Origin: a virus
DNA length: 49,064 nucleotides
Direction: 5' to 3' (one strand)
IMG/VR virus record: IMGVR_UViG_3300021085_000051
Span: 1 to 49,064 of that record
Shown here one piece after another: positions 1 to 6,917 of the stretch. The notes below the pieces were generated by a model. The model did no database searches. It had not been told where the DNA came from and saw nothing but the letters and a program-made list of their open reading frames with translations. Both the position numbers and the translations under genes were made by a program. Numbering within the stretch: the stretch's first letter is position 1; each line of letters starts with the position of its first letter.

Positions 1-344
1 AATGGGATCATCTTTTCTTCTTGATCGCCTTGCTCGTTTTTCTCTGTGATCTTTATCTTTTTGAAGAAAATAACTTCGTGGCTTTTCTCACCTTTCTTGA
101 TCTTTGCGCCCACCTCTTTCCATTTGTTGAATGTTGCAAATACTGGTGAATTGTATCCCATCACCGCCATTGTCATTCCAAGGTGCCAGCGGTTGATCCC
201 CTTGTAATCTTGTTTGTAGATTGAGATTGGTTGTCCGTTGTTTTTCGTCGTCGTTTTCCAAGGCTTCGACCAATTGATCCCCTCGTTTTCCATTAGCTTG
301 ATGACTTTGTTTGCGATTTCATTAAGAATATTTGACTGTGCCAT
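1..344 (-). CDS. ArdC-like antirestriction protein, N-terminal domain (cut by window edge)
   Basis: Reading leftward from an ATG at 344 gives 114 residues with no stop before the window edge. The pattern is that of the ArdC N-terminal ssDNA-binding domain: an early INWSKPWK stretch, then YKGINRWHLG, then FNKWKEVGAKIKKGEKS and a hydrophobic VIFFKKI strand. Known ArdC proteins bind single-stranded DNA and shield incoming DNA from host restriction; in polyvalent proteins this domain is often fused to a metalloprotease. GGAGG lies 7 bases before the ATG. A hairpin repeat (382-412) lies just upstream. If the window ends are joined, the frame ends after six more bases as F-G-P-stop, which would leave only the N-terminal domain. 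Function is by family resemblance. Confidence 0.75.
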   Translation of the reverse strand, partial: MAQSNILNEIANKVIKLMENEGINWSKPWKTTTKNNGQPISIYKQDYKGINRWHLGMTMAVMGYNSPVFATFNKWKEVGAKIKKGEKSHEVIFFKKIKITEKNEQGDQEEKMIP

Positions 345-381
345 GTTTGGCCTCCATAAGTTTGAGATTGTGATTGATATT

Positions 382-412
382 TATCCTCAACAGCTTTGCT
401 GTTGGTCGCGCG
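382..412 (-). repeat. Covarying hairpin repeat, copy 1
   Basis: Perfect 7-bp stem with a 3-base loop (388-394 with 398-404, loop TTT on the plus strand). It is flanked by constant TATCCT on the left and GTCGCGCG on the right. The stem sequence differs from copies 2 and 3 but pairing is kept. It lies 38 bases upstream of the ArdC-like start and just after the stop of the 693-418 gene. There is no T-tract, so it is not an ordinary intrinsic terminator. Confidence 0.8.
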
Positions 413-417
413 AGGGA

Positions 418-693
418 TTATTCCTCTGTTGGGATTTGAATTAAAACCTTGTGGCAATCGCTAGCCAAAACCCCAAGGTGCTGAACGTGGTGCCATTTCA
501 TAAATTGGCTTTCTTCGTCGCAATCAACGGCCCACCAGCTATGGTGCTTCTTGTCCATTTCTGCGCAAAATTTTTGATAGGTTTTGTAATCCGAATGATC
601 GTCCATTGGATCATCCATATCAAAACAGCTTTCATCGCCATTGATCAGGGCACCAGCCCAATGAGAGGGCAAATAATATTCTGCTAGTTCCAT
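418..693 (-). CDS. Conserved small phage/plasmid protein, DUF6926-like
   Basis: 91 residues, acidic and tryptophan-rich. The start LPSHWAGALINGD and the middle WWAVDCDEESQF resemble small accessory proteins of the DUF6926 type that accompany ArdC-like genes on plasmids and phages; the role is unknown. It starts 16 bases after the stop of the 921-709 gene with no hairpin between them, so the two probably share a transcript. There is no signal peptide or membrane segment. The family name is from memory of the motif. Confidence 0.65.
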   Translation of the reverse strand: MELAEYYLPSHWAGALINGDESCFDMDDPMDDHSDYKTYQKFCAEMDKKHHSWWAVDCDEESQFMKWHHVQHLGVLASDCHKVLIQIPTEE

Positions 694-708
694 GATTTTT
701 CCTTTCGT

Positions 709-921
709 TTAAGAGTAAAAGCGGCGGGTTCCTGCCCCTTCAGTTTCATCGGTTTCGAGGTATCGAAAGCCTTTGTAGTTTCCAGTTTCCATCAAGATTG
801 CTTCCAGCAAATTGCACTCACCAAGCCTTTCGGCATATTCGGAGCGATGGGACTTTTCGAGATAATGGTTCACCATTTCCTTGATGCGATTAACGTCGAT
901 TGTTTTCTTTTGTTTGGTCAT
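709..921 (-). CDS. Conserved small phage protein with NYKGFRYL motif
   Basis: 70 residues, soluble, mostly helical. It begins KKTIDVNRIKEMVNHYLE and contains LLEAILMETGNYKGFRYLE, a pattern recurring in small plasmid and phage accessory proteins of unknown function. GAGGAAAC lies before the ATG. Hairpin copy 2 (950-980) sits 29 bases upstream, making this the first gene of a probable two-gene leftward unit with 693-418. Confidence 0.7.
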   Translation of the reverse strand: MTKQKKTIDVNRIKEMVNHYLEKSHRSEYAERLGECNLLEAILMETGNYKGFRYLETDETEGAGTRRFYS

Positions 922-949
922 AATGTTTCCTCACTTTCTGATTGGGTTT

Positions 950-980
950 TATCCTCAAGGCTTTTAGCCTTGGTCGCGCG
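950..980 (-). repeat. Covarying hairpin repeat, copy 2
   Basis: Stem 956-962 with 966-972 (CAAGGCT/AGCCTTG), loop TTT, flanked by TATCCT and GTCGCGCG as in the other copies. A second small inverted repeat, GCGTAA...TTACGC, follows at 978-995. Located between the 1242-1036 and 921-709 genes, directly upstream of the latter. Confidence 0.8.
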
Positions 981-1035
981 TAAGAGAATTTACGCATCAA
1001 AACACCGCCAGATTGACGGTGCTTTCATAGGTAAA

Positions 1036-1242
1036 TTACTGTTTGGATGCTTCAATTTCGGCAAACATTTCTTGCTGCAACCGATCAAAACAGTCGAAGC
1101 GATTTTCATCGTCGGTAAATTCTCGGATGCAATCACAATAGGCTAAAGCCTTTGTGTAATATTCTGACTCATAGCCGATGTGGTGGTTTCTGCGCATTGC
1201 TCGTTTTGCTTTGCGTTCCCAATGATTGATAAGATTGCTCAT
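1036..1242 (-). CDS. Small hypothetical protein
   Basis: 68 residues, charged, predicted helical, with three cysteines and no recognised domain. It follows the 1439-1260 gene by 17 bases and carries an AAGGGAA ribosome site, so it is probably co-transcribed with it. Genes of this size and position in phages are often early host-takeover factors, but nothing in the sequence proves that here. Confidence 0.6.
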   Translation of the reverse strand: MSNLINHWERKAKRAMRRNHHIGYESEYYTKALAYCDCIREFTDDENRFDCFDRLQQEMFAEIEASKQ

Positions 1243-1259
1243 AGTATTTCCCTTCTTGA

Positions 1260-1439
1260 TTAGATGATTTCAAAAGTTACGAGGCCATCAGTCTCACTGA
1301 TCGGAGACCATGAAAGACCGTGCTGGCTGTCGATTGCGTCGATGGTGGCAATGGTTTCGTTTGACAGCTCTGGATCAGGATCGAAGTGCAGTGAAAAGAT
1401 TTCATTGATGACGTTCTGGGTAAGATTGATTGTAAACAT
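1260..1439 (-). CDS. Small acidic hypothetical protein (59 aa)
   Basis: A 59-residue frame, MFTINLTQNVINEIF to GLVTFEII, starts at an ATG with GGAG 8 bases upstream. It is chosen over the overlapping frame at 1480-1277 because that frame is serine/threonine-rich with no ribosome site, whereas this one has normal composition and fits the gene spacing. It is the first gene of the leftward block. Hairpin copy 3 lies 50 bases upstream. No family recognised. Confidence 0.65.
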   Translation of the reverse strand: MFTINLTQNVINEIFSLHFDPDPELSNETIATIDAIDSQHGLSWSPISETDGLVTFEII

Positions 1440-1488
1440 GATATAAACTCCAAGGTTATGGTTGGTTGCCTTATTGACACCCCAAATC

Positions 1489-1519
1489 TATCCTCAACAT
1501 CTTCGATGTTGGTCGCGCG
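1489..1519 (-). repeat. Covarying hairpin repeat, copy 3
   Basis: Stem 1495-1501 with 1505-1511 (CAACATC/GATGTTG), loop TTC, the same TATCCT and GTCGCGCG flanks. It sits upstream of the 1439-1260 gene and abuts a GGGGACGAT motif on the plus strand. Confidence 0.8.
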
Positions 1520-1522
1520 TAT

Positions 1523-1534
1523 AGGGGACGATCC
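1523..1534 (+). promoter_or_regulatory. GGGACGAC-type motif, variant
   Basis: AGGGGACGATCC, a near copy of the repeated TTAGGGACGAC word, about 300 bases before the terminase genes. Weaker than the others because it differs at two positions. Confidence 0.35.
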
Positions 1535-1837
1535 GATTTTGGTTTTCGGTTAAGGTTTGACCGTGGCACTCAAAAACCCTATGTTTTCAAGGCTGGGGAG
1601 CAGTTCTGAAAACGTCTTTGAGGGTCAAAAACGAGGGGGAAAACCTATAATAGAGGGCTGGTCACATCAATAAAATCAAGGACTTAGCGGGTGTGTGTGC
1701 TAAAAGGTGTGCAAATAGACAACCAAATCTATCGAAAAGGGGGGGGATAGTGGCACCCCGCGAAGTGGAATTTTGCAATTACAGTTACTCGACCCCCAGA
1801 GAAATCTGAGCAAATTTGAAAACGTCAGGAAACCATT

Positions 1838-2203
1838 ATGGGACGCTTACCAAGAAAATCTTTACCGCCTGAGAAGAAATTGACCCCTGCCCAAGTAGGC
1901 AGACTTCGATCCGACATTATGATGAAGGTGTCTGAGCAACTAACAGAGGCCCACGAAGTTGTGATGGGCAGACATGAGGATGGTTGGAACCCGACACAGG
2001 CCCGTGTCTTCGCCGCATTACTCAACAAGGTAATGCCCGACCTAACAGCCCAATTCGTCCAGCATGAACACCTGCAATCCGAGGCACCAGAGAAGCTATC
2101 GCGCAGCCAGCTTGAGGACATTGCGATGGGGATGAACGACATATTGGATGCGGAGATTGTTAGCGGGGAGGACGACGATGATAACGGCACAGGACGCAGC
2201 TAA
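1838..2203 (+). CDS. Putative small terminase subunit
   Basis: 121 residues with a basic N-terminus, a helical centre (WNPTQARVFAALLNKVMPDL) and an acidic DDDD tail, ending 26 bases inside the large terminase gene. Small terminases recognise the packaging site, form rings and regulate the large subunit. The assignment rests on position, size and overlap with the terminase rather than a clear motif. The QARVFAALLNKVMPDLTAQFV stretch is typical of phage proteins found at this place. It begins the rightward virion block. Confidence 0.6.
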   Translation: MGRLPRKSLPPEKKLTPAQVGRLRSDIMMKVSEQLTEAHEVVMGRHEDGWNPTQARVFAALLNKVMPDLTAQFVQHEHLQSEAPEKLSRSQLEDIAMGMNDILDAEIVSGEDDDDNGTGRS

Positions 2204-3779
2204 ACACCTTCTCAAACTCAAGAAAGCGGAAGAAAGCTTCAAGGGGTTTGTCCAGCTTCACAATCCAGAGTGGAAGTTGCCTGATTTCCACAAGACATTG
2301 ATCACAGCCCTGGACAGATTGGAGAGCGGCGAGGGTCCACGAAACCTTTTAATCACAATGCCGCCTCGTCATGGCAAGTCTACCTTTGGCAGCGTGTACT
2401 TCCCTGCCTATTTCATGGCGCGTAAGCCTTCTCGTTACATCATGTCCACCTCGTACAACAGCCAACTTGCCACCGACTTCGGACGCCAAGTGCGCGACCT
2501 TGTGAATGACCCACTAACTCGCCAAGCGTATCCCGACCTAGAAATGTCTCAAGACAGCCGCGCGGTTGACCAGTGGCGCACTACGGTTGGAGGGGCTGCG
2601 TACTTCATTGGTGTGGGCGGTACGACCACGGGCCGTGCTGCTAACATCTTATTGCTTGATGACCCTCTAAAGTCGCGTGAGGAAGCCGAGAGTGCCACCC
2701 AGCGCAACAAGGTGTGGGACTTCTATGTGTCTGGCCTCTCCACTCGCTTACAGCCTGACATAGATGGACAGCCACCCGCCCAGATCATCATCCTCACACG
2801 CTGGCACCCCGACGATATTGCGGGTCGGCTTATGCAGACTGACGATTGGAAGGAAGGAATGTGGTCACACATCAATTTCCAGGCCATTACAGAGAAGGTT
2901 GTGCGCGGGAAAGAGGGTAAGGATCGCCGCCAGCTTGCTCCTACTGACCCGAACTACATTAGTAACGAGGATGCGCGGCAAATATCAGCTAAGAAACGCT
3001 ACTTACCTGTCACTGAGCGCAACGCTTTATGGCCTGAACGCTTCTCATTGGAGGATTTAGAGCGCAGGGAACGTCTAAATCCGCGTGAATTTGCTAGTCT
3101 TTACCAGCAATCGCCCTTTATCCAAGGCGGCAACCTAATAAGATCGCAATGGTGGCGCACATATCCCGCTGATATGCGGCCAGAGCAGTTCACATCCCTC
3201 ATAATTGCGGCTGATACTGCGTTCAAAGCCAAGTCTACGTCCGATTATTCTGTAATGATGACGATGGGCTTAGACAAATCGGGCGACATTTACATTGTTG
3301 ACGTACACCGTGAGCGTTACGAGTTCCCTGATCTCAAGCGTAAGATGATAATGCTGAACAACCAGTGGCGTGGCCGAGGGTTGCGCGGCATTTACATTGA
3401 GGACAAGGCAAGCGGTCAGTCATTGCTGCAAGAATTGAAGCGTGAGAGCGGTGTATCCGTAATCCCTTACAAAATTTCTACAGATAAGGTCACGCGCCTA
3501 TCGGCGGTATTACCATTGATAGAGGGTGGTCGCGTTTTGCTTCCTGACAACGCGCCTTGGTTGGATGCGTTTCACGATGAATGCCAGACGTTTCCCGCTG
3601 GCACTCACGACGACCAGATAGACGCTTTATCCATTGGCCTCGACGTGTTGGCCCGTACTCCCCAGACGGGTGAGTATTATCGGCCCCCGACATTCGGGAA
3701 GCTCAACAAAGAAGACAGCTTATTCAGCCAAAAGTCGGACTTAAACCAAGGCACCTCATGGAGAAATTGGGGCGAATAA
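2178..3779 (+). CDS. Terminase large subunit
   Basis: 533 residues. An ATPase domain with Walker A MPPRHGKST (residues 61-69) and Walker B around NILLLDDP (about 155-162) is followed by LTRWHPDD, an adenine- or motor-motif region common in terminases. The C-terminal RNase H-like nuclease shows IIAADTAF and the late DDQIDALS acidic motif. It packages DNA into the procapsid and cuts concatemers. The ATG at 2178 is preferred over 2148 because GGGGAGG sits 6 bases upstream. It overlaps the preceding gene by 26 bases. The family is gp17-like, Terminase_6 type. Length is normal. Confidence 0.95.
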   Translation: MITAQDAAKHLLKLKKAEESFKGFVQLHNPEWKLPDFHKTLITALDRLESGEGPRNLLITMPPRHGKSTFGSVYFPAYFMARKPSRYIMSTSYNSQLATDFGRQVRDLVNDPLTRQAYPDLEMSQDSRAVDQWRTTVGGAAYFIGVGGTTTGRAANILLLDDPLKSREEAESATQRNKVWDFYVSGLSTRLQPDIDGQPPAQIIILTRWHPDDIAGRLMQTDDWKEGMWSHINFQAITEKVVRGKEGKDRRQLAPTDPNYISNEDARQISAKKRYLPVTERNALWPERFSLEDLERRERLNPREFASLYQQSPFIQGGNLIRSQWWRTYPADMRPEQFTSLIIAADTAFKAKSTSDYSVMMTMGLDKSGDIYIVDVHRERYEFPDLKRKMIMLNNQWRGRGLRGIYIEDKASGQSLLQELKRESGVSVIPYKISTDKVTRLSAVLPLIEGGRVLLPDNAPWLDAFHDECQTFPAGTHDDQIDALSIGLDVLARTPQTGEYYRPPTFGKLNKEDSLFSQKSDLNQGTSWRNWGE

Positions 3780-3790
3780 TGGGGACGACT
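3780..3790 (+). promoter_or_regulatory. GGGACGAC motif before portal gene
   Basis: TGGGGACGACT immediately follows the terminase stop codon and ends 30 bases before the portal ATG. It is one of the repeated intergenic copies proposed to be promoter or activator sites. Confidence 0.5.
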
Positions 3791-3820
3791 TGGGGTGCAG
3801 ATAAAAGGTAAAAAGAAATC

Positions 3821-5737
3821 ATGGCATTGATAACGAACCACTACAGATCAGAGTACACACCGCTCAATGACGGGATCGTTGTCGATCTGTCAGAACATGC
3901 GACGAAGCTTCTGGCCTATGAGGACATATCGTCGGACCTTACGGACGACCAAGAGCAAAAGCTCGTAGACTATATAAAGTCTGCGATGCAAATGTCGTAT
4001 GATCGTATCTCTCGACGCTACGACCATTGGAATGAAGCGGATCGGGCGCATGATGTTTATGTTCGTCCTGATGCCACCTCGTTTAGAGAGAAGGCGGTCA
4101 TTGCCGATACGCGCGCAATCGCAGATACGGTTCTAACGTACCTCATGGCGGCACTTACGGGCCGCAATCCTATGTTTCAGTTGGAGGGTTTGAACCGAAA
4201 ATCCCGCAAGTCTTCTGCAATCATTGAGCGTTTGATCCACCAACAGATGCGTCGAACAGCAGGGGAGGCCCGAATTGCGCAGCACCTTCTTGATTGTATC
4301 AGATATGGATACGCCCCCACCAAGATCACTTGGGATAATACAAACCGAACCAACCAGATTACAAACTTTGATCCGAGGCGCGTATTCCATGATCCGAGAG
4401 TCCAATGGGGCGATTGGGAGAGGATGCAATACATCATCTTCTCAGACTATTCCAGCTATGACGCCCTTTTACAGACAGGCATGTACCCCAAGCTCAGTCA
4501 GTACCCTGCGCTCCGCAACCGTATTACCCCACCAGCGGGTGGATGGGAAGGACACCGTTGGCATAAGGAAGCTGGACGAGGATTATCAATAGACCCAGCC
4601 GAGCGTAACAGGCGCGAGAACGGCGGCTCTTACTTCACGCTTGGTGACAGCCGAGTTGTGGACGAAATGTGGGTTCGCCTTGCGGGTTACGAGGTAAACC
4701 TTCCTCAGATTGACCACCTATGGATGGTCTGCACAGTTTTAGACGAGAGTGTGATCATTCGCGCTCAGTTAAACCCATATGGTCGTCAGTTCCCTGTGAC
4801 CATAGGCGGCTTGTACCACGATGCACACAAGACCTACTCCCAATCGCTCTATGACTTGCTCCTCCCCTTGCATGACATTGCGACATGGCTCTTGCGCTCC
4901 CGCATCGACAACGTGCAAGCCGCTCTTTCTAACCTGATCTTTGTGGACCCCACTCAGATTGCGATTGGCGACCTTATAGATCGCAACCCTCACGGCCTTG
5001 TCCGTACAATGCCAGGTGCCAAGCCTGGTGAGGGTGTGTTTGTTGCCCAAGTTCCTGATGTGACGCGCGGTCACTGGAATGACATCAACCAAATGTCACA
5101 GTTGAAACAGCGTCTTAGTGCGGCGTCTGATGCTCAACAGGGTATGCCCACAGCCGAGGGTGGTGTTCGCACGGCGACAGAAATCCAGCGTCTTACTCAA
5201 CTTGGTAGCCAGCGTTTGGGTGTTTTGTCCCGCGTAATATCTGCCACTTCTGTACGCCCGATGGTGCGTATGATGACTTCCAATGTCCAAGACTTCTTTG
5301 CGTCTGAGGGTTCCATTCGTTTGGGTTCTGACGACACGGCGGCACCGATAGCTAACATGGTGCAAGATGGTTACTTGGACTTCAACATTTCCGACATACA
5401 AGGCGAGATTGATTACCTCGTCGTTGATGGCACCTTACCGCTAGAACCCACCAGAAACGCCGAGACATGGATTAACATGCTGAAAGTATTGAATGATACT
5501 GGCATGGCTATGGAGTACAATGGCGGCAAGGTTGTTGAAGAGGCCATTCGTTCAATGGGTATTGCTGACTTGGATCAATTCAAGATCAGCAAAGAGCAAC
5601 AAGCCAAGGGTCCGACCCCTTCTCAGGAAATGATGCTTATGGAAAAGGCGCGAGGCGCGTCTGTCCAGCCAGCCCAAGACATTGAGCGTGAAGTTCAGAA
5701 GGGCAACTTGGTTCCCATGAAAGGAAACGAGCGATGA
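3821..5737 (+). CDS. Portal protein (head-to-tail connector)
   Basis: 638 residues, directly after the large terminase, the usual portal position. The N-terminal region is helical; a central block reads YGYAPTKITWDN, then FDPRRVFHDP, a pattern seen in portals of short-tailed phages. The C-terminus is long and helical, consistent with a barrel. Portals form a twelve-subunit ring at one vertex for DNA entry and exit. Its stop overlaps the next start as ATGA. No catalytic motif is expected. The call rests on length, order and general pattern; no specific family is named. Confidence 0.82.
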   Translation: MALITNHYRSEYTPLNDGIVVDLSEHATKLLAYEDISSDLTDDQEQKLVDYIKSAMQMSYDRISRRYDHWNEADRAHDVYVRPDATSFREKAVIADTRAIADTVLTYLMAALTGRNPMFQLEGLNRKSRKSSAIIERLIHQQMRRTAGEARIAQHLLDCIRYGYAPTKITWDNTNRTNQITNFDPRRVFHDPRVQWGDWERMQYIIFSDYSSYDALLQTGMYPKLSQYPALRNRITPPAGGWEGHRWHKEAGRGLSIDPAERNRRENGGSYFTLGDSRVVDEMWVRLAGYEVNLPQIDHLWMVCTVLDESVIIRAQLNPYGRQFPVTIGGLYHDAHKTYSQSLYDLLLPLHDIATWLLRSRIDNVQAALSNLIFVDPTQIAIGDLIDRNPHGLVRTMPGAKPGEGVFVAQVPDVTRGHWNDINQMSQLKQRLSAASDAQQGMPTAEGGVRTATEIQRLTQLGSQRLGVLSRVISATSVRPMVRMMTSNVQDFFASEGSIRLGSDDTAAPIANMVQDGYLDFNISDIQGEIDYLVVDGTLPLEPTRNAETWINMLKVLNDTGMAMEYNGGKVVEEAIRSMGIADLDQFKISKEQQAKGPTPSQEMMLMEKARGASVQPAQDIEREVQKGNLVPMKGNER

Positions 5738-6000
5738 CGAACCCCGTACACAGCCGTAATTGGGCGTCACAGGTTGATGCGGTAACGCGAGAATATATCA
5801 ACGCGCGGATAAACGAAGAGTTGAGGCCGATTAGGGACGACATGGACTCCCTTCGCGGTGCATTATTGAGCTTGAGAGAGACAGCCAATCTCAATTCTGG
5901 CAACTTGATTGGTCGTTTAAACAATATGGAAGAACTGTTGTCGTTGTCCTCAACTCGCATAGCGCAGTTACGGACTTTGGCGAATGAGGAAGGTAGTTAA
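5734..6000 (+). CDS. Small coiled-coil protein, translationally coupled to portal
   Basis: 88 residues, almost wholly helical with heptad-like leucines (LRGALLSLRETANLNSGNLIGRLNN). It starts within the portal stop (ATGA) and ends in the TAATG of the next gene, so expression is probably coupled. It could be a head-completion or fibre-attachment factor. An exact TTAGGGACGAC word lies inside it (5831-5841), 160 bases ahead of the next gene. Confidence 0.65.
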   Translation: MTNPVHSRNWASQVDAVTREYINARINEELRPIRDDMDSLRGALLSLRETANLNSGNLIGRLNNMEELLSLSSTRIAQLRTLANEEGS

Positions 6001-6536
6001 TGGCACGTACCCGCGTCCCCTCAGAACAGCTAAATTTCAGAAGTGCGAACACTGGTACGCACTTGCTGGACACGTATCTTGAGGATGCGGAAAAGGGTGG
6101 CCTCACCCTAGCTCAACTTATGGGTAAGCTGTTTGATGAAGCGACCGGCGAGATCGACGCCTTTACGTTTACCTACGACAGCACTAGCGGTGCTGAGAAG
6201 ATGAACCTTCAGATTGGTGAGGGTGGCGCGGTAACTGAGATTGCATCATTCACACAGCTATTCTCAGACCTTAACTCTTTCAAGACTACGGCCCTTGCTG
6301 ACATGGAAGGCAAGCGTGCTGACGCAGAGGCAAGTGCCACTGCGGCTGCTTCTTCTGAGACTGACGCCCAGACCGCGCAGGCTGCTTCTGAGGCGGCTCT
6401 TTCCGCAGCGCAGACAGCTAGGGACAACGCTCAGACCTACGCAAACCAAGCATTCCAAACAACACCAACGGTCATCGCACAGGGCATTCTTCTCGCACAA
6501 CTGCACGGCGGCCTTTTCGACGGGAGTACCCTATAA
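6000..6536 (+). CDS. Tail-fibre-like stalk protein
   Basis: 178 residues. The N-terminal 50 (THLLDTYLEDAEKGGLTLAQLMGKLFDE) resemble the N-terminus of the fibre encoded at 16562, suggesting a shared virion-docking domain. Residues about 100-155 are an alanine-rich helical stalk (AEASATAAASSETDAQTAQ), typical of trimeric phage fibres. The end is short with no receptor-binding domain, so it may be an adaptor on which the proteins encoded downstream assemble. Overlaps both neighbours by one base at the start and stop codons. Confidence 0.6.
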   Translation: MARTRVPSEQLNFRSANTGTHLLDTYLEDAEKGGLTLAQLMGKLFDEATGEIDAFTFTYDSTSGAEKMNLQIGEGGAVTEIASFTQLFSDLNSFKTTALADMEGKRADAEASATAAASSETDAQTAQAASEAALSAAQTARDNAQTYANQAFQTTPTVIAQGILLAQLHGGLFDGSTL

Positions 6537-6904
6537 TGCCAAGCATTTCAGTCGCAGACCAACAGGCTTTAGCCGACCAGTTAAGCACACGCCTCAACGG
6601 CTTAGATGCTTCTACACCTAACGCCGATCTCGTTTATCTCTCAAGGATGATCGAAATCTTCAACGGCAACGCGAACCTTTCTGCGGTCTCTGCCGAAGGC
6701 ACGGCTCAGATCGCTGCCGTTCAATCTGCAAGCGCAGACAAGACTGCCATAGTTACGGCAGAAGGTGCTACCCAAGTTGCAGCGGTACAGGCTGCGAGTA
6801 CAACAGAGCAAGCCGCTCTTAACGGACTACAGACAAGCATTCAGTCGGCTCTCAATGCCTATCAAATGTCTCCGTCCAAAGTCTATTTTCTGTCACAAAG
6901 TTAG
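6536..6904 (+). CDS. Alanine-rich helical structural protein
   Basis: 122 residues. After a predicted helical start it has repeated alanine/valine units such as TAQIAAVQSASADKT and ATQVAAVQAASTTEQ, which look like coiled-coil repeats. It starts at the TAATG overlapping the previous stop. Composition and neighbours point to a fibre stalk or chaperone. No family recognised. Confidence 0.6.
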   Translation: MPSISVADQQALADQLSTRLNGLDASTPNADLVYLSRMIEIFNGNANLSAVSAEGTAQIAAVQSASADKTAIVTAEGATQVAAVQAASTTEQAALNGLQTSIQSALNAYQMSPSKVYFLSQS

Positions 6905-6917
6905 TTAAGAGGATAAC

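Larger units (their letters stand above)
1440..1837. other. Intergenic control region between leftward early genes and the packaging module
   Basis: About 400 bases without a convincing gene. It holds hairpin copy 3 (1489-1519), a GGGGACGAT motif (1523-1534), a perfect inverted repeat TTTGA-GGG-TCAAA (1617-1629) and a TATAAT hexamer (1646-1651) with only a weak -35 match (GGTCAA) 17 bases upstream. The rest is unremarkable. It probably contains the divergent promoters for both arms. Confidence 0.5.

Noticed and set aside
1277-1480. 67-residue leftward frame
   Set aside because: Serine/threonine-rich, no ribosome site, and it overlaps the better-supported 1439-1260 gene in another frame.
382-1519. 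Hairpin repeats as a CRISPR array
   Set aside because: Only three copies, hundreds of bases apart with genes between them, and covarying stems; no cas genes.
382-1519. Hairpin repeats as intrinsic terminators
   Set aside because: No T-tract follows on either strand.
2165-2177. GAGGACGAC before the large terminase as another motif copy
   Set aside because: It lacks the TTAG part and is explained by the acidic Asp codons and ribosome site. Similar GGACGAC words occur in other coding stretches.
1825-2190. Leftward frame opposite the small terminase
   Set aside because: Serine-rich shadow of the rightward gene with no independent signals.
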